Assembly: GCF_963675165.1 (NCBI RefSeq)
Contig: NC_087389.1
Location: 4,276,830 to 4,340,829 of the forward strand
Reading direction: 5' to 3'
DNA length: 64,000 nt
Source: Halichondria panicea
Lineage: Eukaryota > Porifera > Demospongiae > Suberitida > Halichondriidae
Part shown: positions 33,647 to 46,300 of the stretch, in pieces
How positions within the stretch are numbered: the first letter of the stretch is position 1
Layout of the letters: the number at the start of each line of letters is the position of its first letter
Translations under genes and position numbers: made by a program
Notes under the pieces: generated by a model
Told to the model about the DNA's origin: nothing
Seen by the model: only the letters and a program-made list of their open reading frames with translations
The model's database searches: none

Positions 33647-35189
33647 ATGTCAGCCAAGTTCAGTACATTGTTTTGTGCCTTTTACTTGCTTCTCTGCATT
33701 AGTGTACAGCTCATTAATGCTACAGAAAAAGCACCAACTGAAGCGGGTAAGACCACTGTTCATGCATGCATGCATGCATGCACATGCACTGTATATCAAT
33801 ACCTTTTCAGGAACAATTCCAGGACAGTGTGTGGCCTCTAATGAGCTGGAGAGTCTGAGGTATCGATTGTACTCTGAACTGTCGGATACCAAGAAGGAGA
33901 TTGACACACTGAGGAACGACCTGCATTACTGGAAAAATGAGACTTTAAATATCTTGAAGAAATATCTGATCCATACAGAGAGTAAGTGCAAATGACGTGT
34001 ATACATCAACTCGTGTGTGCTTTTTAAACCGGCAATGTTCATTTAGATTCTGAATGGGACTAATCAAGATCGTGTGATCTCACCACCATCAATGAGAAGT
34101 TGGCTAGCTTGCAGCTACAACCTAGTAGATCTACATGCAATACCACTGAAGGTATATATAAGAATGCAAATACCTTGCAGATCAGCGTCTATATGGTATC
34201 ATATATAGGCCTTAGTACAGCAAATACCTCTATATAAAATTATTATGGCACCATATAGGCCTATAGTAATTCAGTAAGCATTTCAATTTGCAGAAATCAT
34301 TGATCAAGTGAGAGCAGTTATGGAGACCTACAAAAGAGCCCAGTCCCAAGAGCTGCGTGAGATCATCTCAGAGATGAGCAGTGGTCGTCTGCCCCTCGGT
34401 ACCTTCCTCAACCCGGCCCCGTCCTGTAAGCTCGTGCCCGAAGGCAGCTCCTCTGGAAACTACTGGATCCAGAATGTTGGTACTGGCTATGCTAGTCTGG
34501 AGTACTGTGACATGAGCAGGAGGTGCTGCAACAGTACTGGAGGGTGGATGAGAGTGGCCAACCTCGACATGACCGACCCTACTCACCACTGCCCCACTGG
34601 ATTCAGGAAAATCACTACTCCCAAGAGGACCTGCGGACGACCCGGTGGCGGTTGTTCCTCCACGACTTACGCTGTCGATGGGATATCATATTCACGTGTG
34701 TGTGGAAAGGTTAAGGCTTATCAATCCTACTCTCCAGAAGCTTTCAGTCCATATTACAACAATCGAGCACGAACCATTGATGATGTGTACGTTGATGGAG
34801 TCAGTCTAACCCACAGTCAAAATCCACGCAAACACATCTGGACATTTGCTAATGCAGTATATGAGATTTATAGCAACCAAAACGTTTGCCCCTGTACGAA
34901 AACTGACACTCGTTACACTGGAGTTGTACCACCTTTTATTGGCAATGACTACTTCTGTGACACTGGTAGCCGATACGCTGTTACAAACCAGTTCTACAGC
35001 GAGGACCCACTATGGGATGGAGCTGGATGTGGTGGTACCAGCACCTGTTGTCAGTTCAATAATCCTCCGTGGTTTTGTAAGCAACTGTCTCAACCAACTA
35101 CTGATAATATTGAGTTGAGGATTTGCTCTGATCAAGGATGGGGCAATGAAGACATTGCTATTGAGCAGATTGAAATATTTGTTCAATAA
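33647..35189 (+). CDS. Secreted Cys-rich fibrinogen-like protein (copy 1), one in-frame stop
   Basis: Four exons (33647-33746, 33811-33981, 34047-34151, 34294-35189) keep one frame of about 423 codons. Exon 1 encodes a signal peptide (FSTLFCAFYLLLCISVQLINA). Exon 2 encodes a short heptad-like coiled coil (LRYRLYSELSDTKKEIDTLR). The last exon encodes a Cys-rich domain: NYWIQNVGTGYASLEYCDM, GGWMRVANLDM, CGRPGGGC, KHIWTFANAVYE, then FIGNDYFCDTGS, DPLWDGAGC, CCQFNNPPWF. The first part recalls the fibrinogen-like N-subdomain; the second is a conserved domain of many sponge and cnidarian secreted proteins of unknown role. With exon 3 spliced as in the sister gene, TAA at 34061-34063 lies in frame, so this copy may be inactive or use another splice. 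The stop at 35187-35189 lies inside AATAAA (35185-35190). Sister: 50891-53307. Confidence 0.75.
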
Positions 35190-35379
35190 AGACAATAGTT
35201 GAATGAGTGAATGCCCTAATTCTATATATTATAGTTGTTGTTCACTTTTGTGACAAGTTTGTTAGAGTGTGCAATTATTGCTAGGATAATCAACAGGTTA
35301 ACATTTATGCATGCAAGCCTTAGAGTTGTCAGGCATACAAGTTTTCACACAACAGCAACACTTGCATTCTGCCTGTAAG

Positions 35380-35900
35380 CCTTAGTAGCATCTTGAAGAC
35401 TCTTCTGCATGTCTTTTCCTGAAGAGGATGTATTTGGGGATCTCTTTTTGTAGCCTTCAAGAGAAAAGATTTTGCTTATGTTGCTGGAGATGAAAGTACT
35501 AAATGAGACGTGCAAGAGGAGAAGTGGGTAGTGCAGTCATAGTGAATGATCAGATGGGTGGTTGATGGGAGTGCAAAATAACGAGAGACGGGCACTTGTG
35601 CGATATCTCCAAGTTATCTTCAAGACTCCTGTGAAGCTGATCCGTGACAAGAAAAGCTACCAATAGAAGTTGACAAGAATGGCACATCTTGGACATGAGC
35701 TCACTATCCGCCACGAAATTTTTCAATCATTTTTTGCACCTTTTCGTATGTACACTTTAGATGTAACTACCCTGGTTGGCATACAAATACCCTTCTTCAT
35801 CCTCATCTCTATGACGGATCCGTATGCACTATGGCTAAGGTGTTTACCATGCAGGTGTAGGATTAGCCTCCTTCACAAGGCCTCAAAAAGGAGAGGAAGA
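35380..35900 (-). pseudogene. Fragments of the DUF4139 gene and of kinase 1 joined together
   Basis: At 35380-35490 a decayed copy of the C-terminal coding part of the gene at 37080-39848 is visible (compare TAGCATCTTGAAGACTCTTC with TGGCATCTTGAAGACTTTTC near 37190). Directly after it, at about 35540-35860, are fragments of kinase 1 from the array (GATGGGTGGTTGATGGGAGT; GGCACATCTTGGACATGAGC; TTTTTCAATCATTTTTTGCA), matching 29720-30060. Both are on the minus strand and neither can encode a protein. Confidence 0.75.
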
Positions 35901-37079
35901 GCGGCCTGGGATCGAGGCTAGTGTAGGATTAGCAATAGGCCACACTAAATTGATCTTATGTTTCAGGGACTTTTAATCTCCAAAAACAGACCAGGGTGGC
36001 AGGCCAAAAAAAGAAAAAAATTAATAAATATCATTATAAAACCACAAACAGAGTCACAAACACACTACAAAAAGTCACTTTAGCAAAACATTACAACATT
36101 TTGCTAGATCACATGGCTGTTCTGACCTCTGACCTGACCACTAATTGGTTTATTTTTTTGGGCATTCTGCAAAAATATGACCCAAAAGATCCGTGAAACA
36201 TATTGGCCTTATTATACTATCGAACGAGTTTTTTTGGACCTCTAGCTGCATGTCACTTATAATAACATTAATTAACCTTTATGACCTTTTCTTTATTACT
36301 CTGTTATTGGACACGCCTACTCATGTGGCATTAATATACAGAGTAGTAAATAAATAAATAAATAAATGAATTATAGTGCCTAAAGTTAATTGTGTCAGCG
36401 AGCCTACCTAGCCTCGATCCTAGTCGGGTGCCACTGGCCGCCCTCTACCGTTGCACGGAAGGAAGTAGTCTATCCATGGTTTTGCTCCAATCAGATTGCA
36501 GTGTCTCAAGTGGAATGATTACACCCACTCAACCTTACTACGTGTACGTGTTAATAATGGGCTAGGTTTAGGGTTAGAGTTAGGGCAGAGGAGGGGATGA
36601 ACCGCTTGACTTACTATCAATGTTATCCCCCCCTGCAGAGCATAGTGGGGACATAGTCGGGTTTTAATTCAGCAAGTAACCCCGGCCGGAGTTTAGGATA
36701 TAGGGTGGAAAGTATGACTTCCTGTAATAAGTTTTCTGTATACAAACTCACAACAGTATAATATCCGGAAAAGTACATGTATAGCACATGCACATGTGTA
36801 TAGTCAAATTCCGGGGTTATTAAGTGGAGGTCATCTTTGTACAAGAGTACAGATATAACAGCTTAATTAGTCTCGAATATACCCGCCTCTAAGCTTTTTG
36901 CGTAGAGGCGGGGGGGGTGACCCATTCACTGTGGGCCACACCCATTTAAGAGTGACTATAGCTATCTTGTACTGATTTGGCTAGATTTAAACAGTCATGT
37001 ATTAATTATATATATAAACGTAAAACACAATCAGCAGCTAAAACTATGCCATCAGTCAGTTCTGTTAGTCTAAGAGTCT
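35901..37079. other. Spacer with small repeats
   Basis: No gene is seen. GCGGCCTGGGATCGAGGCTA at about 35906 recurs at about 28996 and, diverged, elsewhere. At 36675-36824 the ends TAACCCCGG and CCGGGGTTA suggest a short TIR element of about 150 bp. A small hairpin CGCCTCTAAGC...GTAGAGGCG lies at about 36885-36912. Confidence 0.4.
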
Positions 37080-39848
37080 CTAAAGTTTGTCAGCAGTAGA
37101 TTTGGGCAAGTCTTTCTTAAACTCAATCACATCAACACTTGCTGTCAACTTTTTCTCCAAATTCTTCTTTCTCTGCTTGTCAGTCTTAATGGCATCTTGA
37201 AGACTTTTCAACTTGTCTTCTTCTTGAGCAAGACTGCGGATGTATTTGGAGGCCTCTTTTTCGTGACCCTCAAGAGCGGAGATGTTGCTTCGGAGATGTT
37301 GCTGTGTCGACTGAACCTCGCGAATCTCAGACTCCTTTTCGTAAATTCCACGCTGGATATCGTTAATCTGCATCTTGATTACAAAAGTATCACGAACAGC
37401 TCGCTCAGTTTTGGAATCGACAAGCTTGTCTCTCACCCACTTCTCAAGAACATCCTCCTGCACGTCTCGTATTTCATACTCCTTGATATCGTTGATCTCC
37501 TCACGAACGGTGAATGTTTTTTTCTCCGTGTTGGCAGGCACTTCAAAACGGAACTGGTAGAATCGATCGGTAATGTCGACAGGCTCTTCCTCCTCAACGT
37601 CTGGGATCTGAACAAGGTCGTAGTCTTCCAAAAAGAGGTGGTTTAGAAGGAAATCCATTTTCTTATCACTCTTATTTTTGATTCGATACAGAGTGATCTC
37701 ACGATGTATACGGGTCACTGTAGCTGTCCCCCTCTCGATACACATGTGGTGTGGTTTGAGGTAAGTGCTGTCGACGCCTTTAGCAATCTCACAGGCCAAC
37801 TCAACAGCAAACGGAATGGGTGGAGATTCGTCACCGGGGTGGATGGTTGGTAGGGTGCCTTGACCGAGGAAAACATCGGAGTTGGAGATCTGCAAACTCC
37901 CTCCCTCCAGAGTGCGTCCAGTTGTGTTTTCAAACAGCAGAGCACAGAGAGGGTTACCGGTACGAATAGACTCGTCGTAAAGGTAGACTTTCTGCCCTTC
38001 AAGTTGGGCTTGTAGCAGTGGAACAATCGCCTTCTGCTTTCTCTTTGCTGTTACGTGCATCGGGATTTGATAGCAAGAGAGATTGTCCTGGGATGCCATC
38101 ACAAACTGGCTCTGATTACTGGAACCAAATCGATTTTGGATACCCTTCGTCGATGAAGTGCTAGCCATGATGAGAGTTGCATTATTCCCGATTGTGTAAT
38201 CAGAGAGGAGGCGGCCATCTTCAACAGCTTTTCCAGCAAACATGAGCTTGAATGAGAACGGAGAAGTTCCTTTTGTTTTTGCAATTTTGGCCTTCAGTTT
38301 TAGTACACCATCTTTCGGATTTGCTCGCATATTGAAGTACGATCCGTTCAGGTCCTTGATCTTCAGTTGCCAGATTCCCTCGTCAGATATGGACCGCGAT
38401 TTTGACTCTATGGGCGGAGCTCCGACCACCAGTTTAAGGCTGATATCATTCCAGTCTTCGTCGAGTGTGTTGTGGACTATGGCCAGACCATCCAGTTGAA
38501 AGTTGGTGGGGTGATCTGATAGCTTCATGCGATAAGAGCTCTTGAACTCAGTTACCTGTAGGGAAAGATAAAACAGTTACAAACTTTGAGAAAGTTGATG
38601 ATTAGCTTTATTAGGCAGTCAAAATTTTGGTTATTTTATCTACAATGTTTGCTATTTTTAAGCAGTGCATGAATAATATTATAGGAGTATCCCACTCCCA
38701 CATACTTCTATAGACAATGCAGAAGGTGGTGTCATAGTACGTACTTATATCACAGAGTGCATAAATACACTTATGGTGAAAAATCACCTGATATCACAAG
38801 AGTGTTTGTTGATAGTGTGTAATAAAGAAGAGGAGGTACGACTGCTACAATTGAGGTATTTGGTCACAGCACTGTTGGAATTATGCACGTGACCAAGCCT
38901 AATTGAGGTACTCGTGATGTACCTCCTCTGGTGTGTAAGCGTGTATGAACCTGGTGTGGTTAGCATAGTTTATATAACTACAATTAGTGTTTGTGACATA
39001 GCAACTTCAGGCAAGTATAGAGGTGCGTGGGAGTCGGATACTCCTATTCATACACTCCTGATATACCGTACAACTGGAAAATTTGGCGGGCAAATGAGCC
39101 ATTGAACCGTCTTGGTTTTTTTATTTGGCGTCTCAGGCGTGGCTATTACAGTAATGACGTTGTGTCCACTGGTAAATTCAACACCAGCCAAATTTTCCAG
39201 TTTTACGGCATAGAAAATAATAATCATAATCAAACTTACCTGAAAACCATAACGAGCGATGAGGTTTTGTGGTGTGTCTATGTCAGAGTAGAACACGCTC
39301 AGCTTCTGGTGATCATCATTTCCAGTCATCCTCCTGAGATCGAGAGAAAAGGCGAGGTCCTCTTGTACTTGCGCCTCCAGGATATGGAAATTCTTGATGT
39401 TTTTGATCGGAAACATCCTCATGAAACCCCCCTCCTGTAGAATGCTAACGTGCTCAAGCTCATTTCCAGAGGTGGGGTCGTGTACAGAGTTGTCAACACC
39501 TAAAACCCGCCCCTCAATAACCTCCAAATTATCAGCATCTTGGAACGTGATGGACATCATTCGACCGACTAGGGAGCGTATTAGACCGACAATTGGCTCA
39601 CGACTACTCAAGCTGATGCTTGCCTCAGGCTTTGTGACCTCGTAGGCAATGTTTCCAACTTTCGTACTTGCATCTCCATTGAATTGTAGACTCTCAAGAA
39701 CACTTTTCATGTGGTCAGAGGAGAAGTAAAGATCGATATTACCGTGACCTTGGATGACTTTTTCTCGTTGGAAAACGGCAAAACCATTGTCGTAGAGCGT
39801 GACCTGCCTGATAGGCATGCCTTCCATCTGCTGAGCCTCACTTGCCAT
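37080..39848 (-). CDS. DUF4139 protein with ubiquitin-like insert and coiled coil
   Basis: Two coding exons (39848-39240 and 38555-37080) join in phase 0 to about 694 residues. The N-terminal part (IRQVTLYDNGFAVFQREKVI) and central beta-rich part (MKLSDHP...DGLAIVHNTLDEDWNDISLKLVVG) fit the DUF4139/DUF4140 family. An internal segment at about residues 250-315 (LKLKAKIAKTKG to FAGKAVEDGRLLSDYTIGNN) is ubiquitin-like. The remainder continues the DUF4139 fold (RTLEGGSLQISNSDVFLGQG, TVREEINDIKEYEI) and ends in a long coiled coil. DUF4139 proteins have no firmly assigned function known to me. The ATG at 39848 follows an acceptor (CTACCACAG, about 39863), so a 5' non-coding exon is likely. The intron carries TIR elements. 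No transmembrane segment is seen in the spliced form. Confidence 0.85.
39064..39210. mobile_element. MITE in the DUF4139 intron
   Basis: The ends TACCGTACAACTGGAAAATTT and AAATTTTCCAGTTTTACGGCA are inverted copies about 147 bp apart. In the same intron, 38682-38715 and 39009-39045 form another pair of inverted ends (AGGAGTATCCCACTCCCACA / reverse), perhaps a second, overlapping element of about 360 bp. Confidence 0.65.
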
Positions 39849-39863
39849 TGTAACTCGATTCCC

Positions 39864-40200
39864 TGTGGTAGAGAAGCAGATAAAAATTAACAACAAGAGT
39901 CAATACGTTTTAATAATTAGTTTTATAACTCTAATCTAGGCTAGATTCTAGCTCTAGCTAGCTGATGACCTTGCTCACTTTCAGGGGTTTAAGGATAAGA
40001 AGGAATCTTTATTTTATCTTCTGCAGGTTGAAGGAGAGGTGTCTCAAAACATAAGAAAGGGTTTTCTGCTCGGTTTTCTGCACAGTCAAGTCTGATCAAC
40101 AGTCAGCAGACCCTCCCACGCCTTTTTGACTCCGCATAACTATGGGGAGTGGCTGGTAGGTAAGGCACTCTAATTCTACACACGTGCAAGTACAGTAGAT
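39864..40200. promoter_or_regulatory. Divergent intergenic region between DUF4139 and RBM genes
   Basis: The two genes start on opposite strands about 430 bp apart, so this short stretch probably contains both upstream regions. No TATA box or other clear motif is identifiable. A bidirectional promoter is possible but not shown. Confidence 0.35.
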
Positions 40201-40277
40201 CTACAATAAAATCAAAAGCTAGCTACGGTAGTTACTCTGCTGTCTCTAAGGACATACAATAGAAGCCAAGAGCCATA

Positions 40278-43200
40278 ATGTAAGCTTCTGTACTCTGTAT
40301 AATGTCACTGTGAGATATATATACATACACGTACATATACAAACGTGTAGTGTAGACTGCATTAAAATTAACTGCAGCTATTCATTATTTTGTTCTCCTA
40401 CTTGTTTAGGTCTCGGGATCGTGATGATGACAAGGACTCGTATCGTCGTAGAGACAGGAGCAGGTCACGTGACCGTCGGAGGCGTTACAAGGACGAGCAC
40501 GACGACCGCGATCGCCCCAGGCACAGAGGGAGATCGGTGAGAGTGTGTCCAAGTATTGGCAATACATTTCTACATTATCTCCCTATGAGTGTGTTATCTC
40601 CCTATTAAAGTGTATATCAGCCTATCTATTCATATTTATGTCTCATAATCAAATAGAACACCAAACACATCAGTTTTCTTGTATTGTACATTGTATAATC
40701 CTCAAGGTTATATACTAAATGTAATGGTTACATGAATATACCTACATGTACCATTCCTGTACAAGTACTGTTGTTTCCTACAAGTATATACACTGGTTAA
40801 AGTATATGTATTGCTAAGATACCATTCCTTGGATTGCTGTCTCTATTATCTATGGTTGTACGTATGTACAGTACATTGCGCCCTCGGGAGCATATAGAAC
40901 TGCCCTCAGGTACAAAGCCAATACACCCTAGATATCCATGGCATAACTATTACAGTCTGTACCGTACTTATTCTAAGAAACGCCCCCTTATAATAAGGCG
41001 CCACTTGGAGGTTTTCCCCATAAGGCACCATTATAAAATTCATTTCTTGTTTTTTTGCATACACTAGCCTTAAAAACAAAACGATAAACGTATTTATTTA
41101 AAAGCGTTGCCTTATTTAGAAAAGGTATGGTATCTAAGGCCTAACACATGTACACTATCACTTGACACTGCTGGATGTTCCTATCTCACACATCCATATT
41201 ACTATCTCCCACTCAGAGTGAAGATAATGACGATTATCGGAGACGCCGTGACGATAATGATGATTACCCGAGGCGTGACAGAGACATTAGAAGGTAACGA
41301 CACAACGTGTACTGTTATAACCTTTACACTCCAATGTACAGTACATGGTCTGTAATAACAAAAGCACCGCCTGTGCTGATGCCTCACCTCAGTGGAGGTG
41401 CTAAAGCTCATAGCATAAAGCTACTAGCTATTGCTGTTATACTCACATAATGTTCTTACGGTAATTTTACTGCGTCTGTAATCACAGTGAAACTCATAGC
41501 GAGTGGGAAATGATCAACCATCTGCCAAAAGTACAAAGTCTAAAAGCTAAAATTAATGTGGCTGCATCAGTGCAGTAGAGCCTTGCAGCTCTCTTCTCAC
41601 TTTTGGAGCTACCAATAGCTAGTACGGGCTACTCATAATTGGAATTAGACAATTCAATTGAGATACGTGTGCAAACTTAAATTGACCTCTGGGCCCCGAG
41701 TGTCGTCAAATTAATAGCAGAGTCCGAAAGTGTTTCGATTTAGCAGTATTCATGTACAGTTATTATTATATCATTATGCAGTAATACATACGTGTACAGT
41801 GTAGGTCCATTTTATGTGATCATGTGCTTTATCTCTGTGTCCCGTCCCTACAGACAAACTGTGCCAGTGGTGTTCCTAGAGAAGGTCCCAGAGAGGGTCA
41901 CTCAGAGTGAGGTATGTGAGAGCTGGGCACATGTGTGTAGGAAGTTAGCACCTTAAATTGTATGTAGTGGAGTGGAACCTGCTTATACCGTATAGCGGGT
42001 ATATTTCGAGGGTATAAATGTTCGCGGTTTTCGCGGATTGAGCCTGTACTGCGAAAATTTATACCCACGAAAATTTATGAATAGTATAGGCGTGTTCAGT
42101 ATTATGGATTCGAGGCTAACGGTGTGGAGGTACAGCTGCATGTTGATGTGCACATGCGCCAGAAGGCTGGGAACTCAGACCACGAAAATAAAATCCGCAG
42201 AATTCTTTGTAATGGTCCATCCGCGAAAATTTATACCCTCGAAATATACCCGCTATACGGTAGTCTTCACCGGTGGGCAGACAGTAGTGGCTGTACTAAT
42301 TATAGGGGTGGCCTGCTAACACATGTTGAAACACATTGCTGTGGTGATACTGGGACCTTCCTATTGACCTAACTATTATACATGGCATACCGTACGGTTA
42401 GAAAATTTCGAGGGTGTAAATTTTCGTGCAATTCAATATTCTGTCTTATTTGGAAAATTTCGCGGGTAGTAAATTTCGTGGAGTTAGGGTGTGTCACTAT
42501 CTCGCATGTGTAAACAAAGCCTTTCTTGGGTTTTAATTTTCGTGTTCTGCAGCCACCCACGAAAAACGCGAAATTAAAAACACCTCGAAATTTTCTACCC
42601 GTACGGTATTCCTGGAATGTACACAACTAGTGTGCTTCACATCCTCTTTATTTCCCTGGCAGATAACTCGCGAGCTGTCCAAGTACTCAGAGAAGATTAG
42701 AGACATCAGAGTGTTCAAGAGAGGGGACAGGAGTGAGTAAATGAATGTGCATACATGTATTTGTACTGTGCAGTGATTAATGGTCACTCTGAAGAGGTTT
42801 CCATTTAATACAGTGCTCCTTGTGTTTTTATGTGGCGATAGTCCATAACAGCCTTTGGTTTGTGCCTGTTGCATTGATCAGTGGTGTTTGTGTGCTGTAC
42901 AGTAGACGAGCCGTACAAGTCTGCCGTGGTTGAGTTTTATGAGAGGGAGCATGCAGCACGCTGGCTCAACGAGAACAAGGTACTTAGCATACCTGGCAAT
43001 ACTATCCACTCTTAAAGAATCTGTCACAGTTAATGTGCAATAATGGCTTTGATTACATGTACTGTTACAGTAACTACATGTATGTCACTGATATATGCCT
43101 CATTAGGAGGGCCTCATTTATACTATACCTCATGAGTCGTACTCGTCTTCACTGTATTTCCCCCCTCACTGCTACATGTATATATTCCTCCCCCTCATGC

Positions 43201-43328
43201 TCACTGCTCTAACCCCCCCTCCCCTTCAGGACAGCTTCATGTTGCTGGGTGAGAGGGTTAGTGCCGAGGGTTCCTTAGACCCACCAGAGCCTAAGGGAGA
43301 TTGGGTCTGCTCCCAGGTATGCTAATAT

Positions 43329-43369
<41 letters not shown>

Positions 43370-46300
43370 TTAATGACCCGGCCCTCTCTACACTCACTCC
43401 TACAGTGTCGCAAACTCAACTTCTCTCGGCGGACTCAATGTGTCAGCTGTAAATATCCTCGCAGAGGTCAGCTACTGTACTTACTAATGTACATGTACAG
43501 TTAGTATACATTATAGTTATGAATTGAACCATAAAAACAGCAAACAGTTTATATGGCGTGCAGGCTATCTATAGAGTAGATACAACGTTGTGTGTATAGA
43601 GCGTGTTTTTTAAGGGTCAACATTTTTGCAATTTAGCTGTTTCATGAGGGAAAATTCCATTTATTGTTTCTTCAGAATCAGAGCGAGACAGTACACATGA
43701 CGACCAATGGGACAGACGAGCTCCGCCAGCCAATGGTAACCATGGTGATGTAGCATATAAGTATGTGTGGACCGCTTGTTGTGTACCATTGGTAGATGCG
43801 TACCCTCGACTTTTTTGGATATGTTTTCTTTCCACAGTGTTAATTGTACGTGGACTGGATCCAGAAACACAGGAACTTAATGTAAGCAATTGCCACTCAC
43901 TACGCTACTACTGCCGCTACGTCGTTATTATAAATAATTAAACGACCCCTAGGGGCTCTATAATTAATCTGTTCTCTTGATTAAATGGATGAATATAACT
44001 ACTTCACGTTTGTTCATACATGTAGTATATATAGGGAGGTTGTCCTTATTTGTGTAAAGTTTAGTGGCGGAAGCACTGTGAGAGGACAGTATCCCTTGCA
44101 TGTATTTGGAAGTTCTATTATATGTACTGTACTGCACCCACGTTTTATTGCATACACAAATCAGTCTGGGCCTCTTCGGTCTGCATGTGTGTTGTGTGTA
44201 CGTGTGTGTATGCAGGTGCAGGTGATATCTTCTATAGGTGTATTACCTACTGCACTGTTTCATATGTTGCCATACAGGTTGTGAATGCGGTGGCTCTATT
44301 AGCACCTGAGCTGAGGATGAAAGATGTGAGAGTCATACGAGAAAAAGGCTGCAATTTATCGCGAGGGTTTGCTTTCATTGAGCTGAACAATGTCGAGGTC
44401 AGTTGGTCAGTACTGCTGCTGATCACTTAAAGAATAGAGCACTACAAATGAGTGGATTGCTTGCCCCCGGTTTTGCTTTTCCTGACAATCCCAAAAATGT
44501 CCCATTGCAAATGTTTTTGTAGACGTCTAGTTATCACTTGAATGTACCGTGCAATGTTTTTATGGTGTACAATACTGTACGTACTGTAGTCAATGTGTCT
44601 CAGTATTTACGTATGCATTTATACAGTAGTACAGATGTGTGTCTATGTCTTATATTTTTATGCGTTTTTTTCTCCATAAATAACAGGAAGCCAAAGATTT
44701 ACTCGAAACATTGACTTCTAAACGAGATCCCTTTATAGTGTCTGGGAAACGAGGTAAGGATAACTTATATACTATTAAATTTTCACCCCCACCCACCCCC
44801 ACACACAGTAATAGTGGACTATGCTCGTCCCAGTAACACATACAACAACAGCAAGACCCCTACCAACTCAGTCGCCACGGCAGCCATTGCTCAGGCTCAG
44901 TGGTCTCATGTATGTCAACCACCACTCTAGTATAATACATGTGTATGTACATGTCCCTCCTTGTAAACATGTTCAATCTGCATTATTTACTGTGTGAAAT
45001 GACATCATTGGTGTCTTGTACATACAGCATTAATCAATTTCACTCTATTTACTGCCTGATATTTTTACGTTTAGTACAAAGTTTGATGTGTTCTTGTCTG
45101 ATCTAATCAATCAATCATCTGCCCCCCCCCCCCACCCCACTCACACACATGTACATGTAGGTTGGCACCAATAATGCTGCTCTGGGCCCAACACAGGTAA
45201 ATTGTCGTTGTCTTGTGTACAGCTTACGTTTTGAGAAGCCTTTTCCCTCTGTTTTATCTGATACATGTCAGTTTGAAATTAGGAGGGTCCTTGTACACAT
45301 ACGTAACATGGCATTTGAGTTATATAATGGTACAGTATGTAGGGTAGAAGCTAGAACTTGCGCTTTATATGTGAGTAGATGATTTGTTTGTGTGTGTCTG
45401 CCTGGAGCTCTTGAAAGAAAACGGTTTTTTGCTGAATGGAGAGATGTTCTGGAGATGGTAAATGAAAAGGTTGTCAAGTTGTAACACTGAAAACTGTTGA
45501 GAACGTTCAGATATTGACTTACACTACCATTTTCTTTCTTTTTGTTAATAACCAGAGCACTGTGTATCAAGCTAGTCAACAAGGTTGGTTCTCTCGTCAT
45601 TCAACTGCTGCCGAATTACTCAAGTCTCTCAATATATGTCTGTCAGATATTTTGAACTGTGATGTAATGTAGATTGTTATACAGTGGACAATATCCTTGT
45701 GATTTTAGGCTTCCTTCAAAGGGCTTGTGCAGTGTACCCTGTACTGTTAGAGTTGGTATTAGAGGGGCCACTGTTTTCGTATAATTATTGCCGACTTCTA
45801 GACTGAGCTTGATGGAGGTTGAACTGAACTGGAGATCACTCACCATTACAAGTTGTCTAACCGTTCTTTGTTCTCTCTCCCACACTCACACACAGGAGCT
45901 GAGGCCACTGCCACCATTGCCACCACTGCCACTGCCACCACTCAAGGTACATTGTAACACCAACAGTCACTTGACATACAGTGTAGCTATTGTATACGAG
46001 TACAGTCGTGTATATAGTACTTGTCCTCCTGAAGCATAATCTCTTGAGATATATTGGTGATTGTCGAAAGCATTCCTTTTTAGTACCTTTTTGTACGTTC
46101 GTGGCCTAAATGCCCTTGAGTTGTACTAATTGGTTGAGCATGCACGCATCACTTTACCCCCCCCCTCCTTCTCCAGACGTGTCAGCTGACAATGAGCTGT
46201 CCTCTTCGTACAGCTACGATGAGACGTCAGGGTTCTACTACGACTCAAAGACTGGCCTCTACTATGATCCAAAGACTCAGGTACTGCAGTGGTGGGATGT

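Noticed and set aside
36550..36585. Telomere-like TTAGGG strings
   Set aside because: Only two or three degenerate units (TTAGGGTTAGAGTTAGGG) inside the contig; too short for a telomere or interstitial tract.
38682..39045. Second, larger TIR element in the DUF4139 intron
   Set aside because: Inverted ends are present, but it overlaps the clearer element at 39064 in style and no target duplication could be confirmed, so it is only mentioned in that entry.
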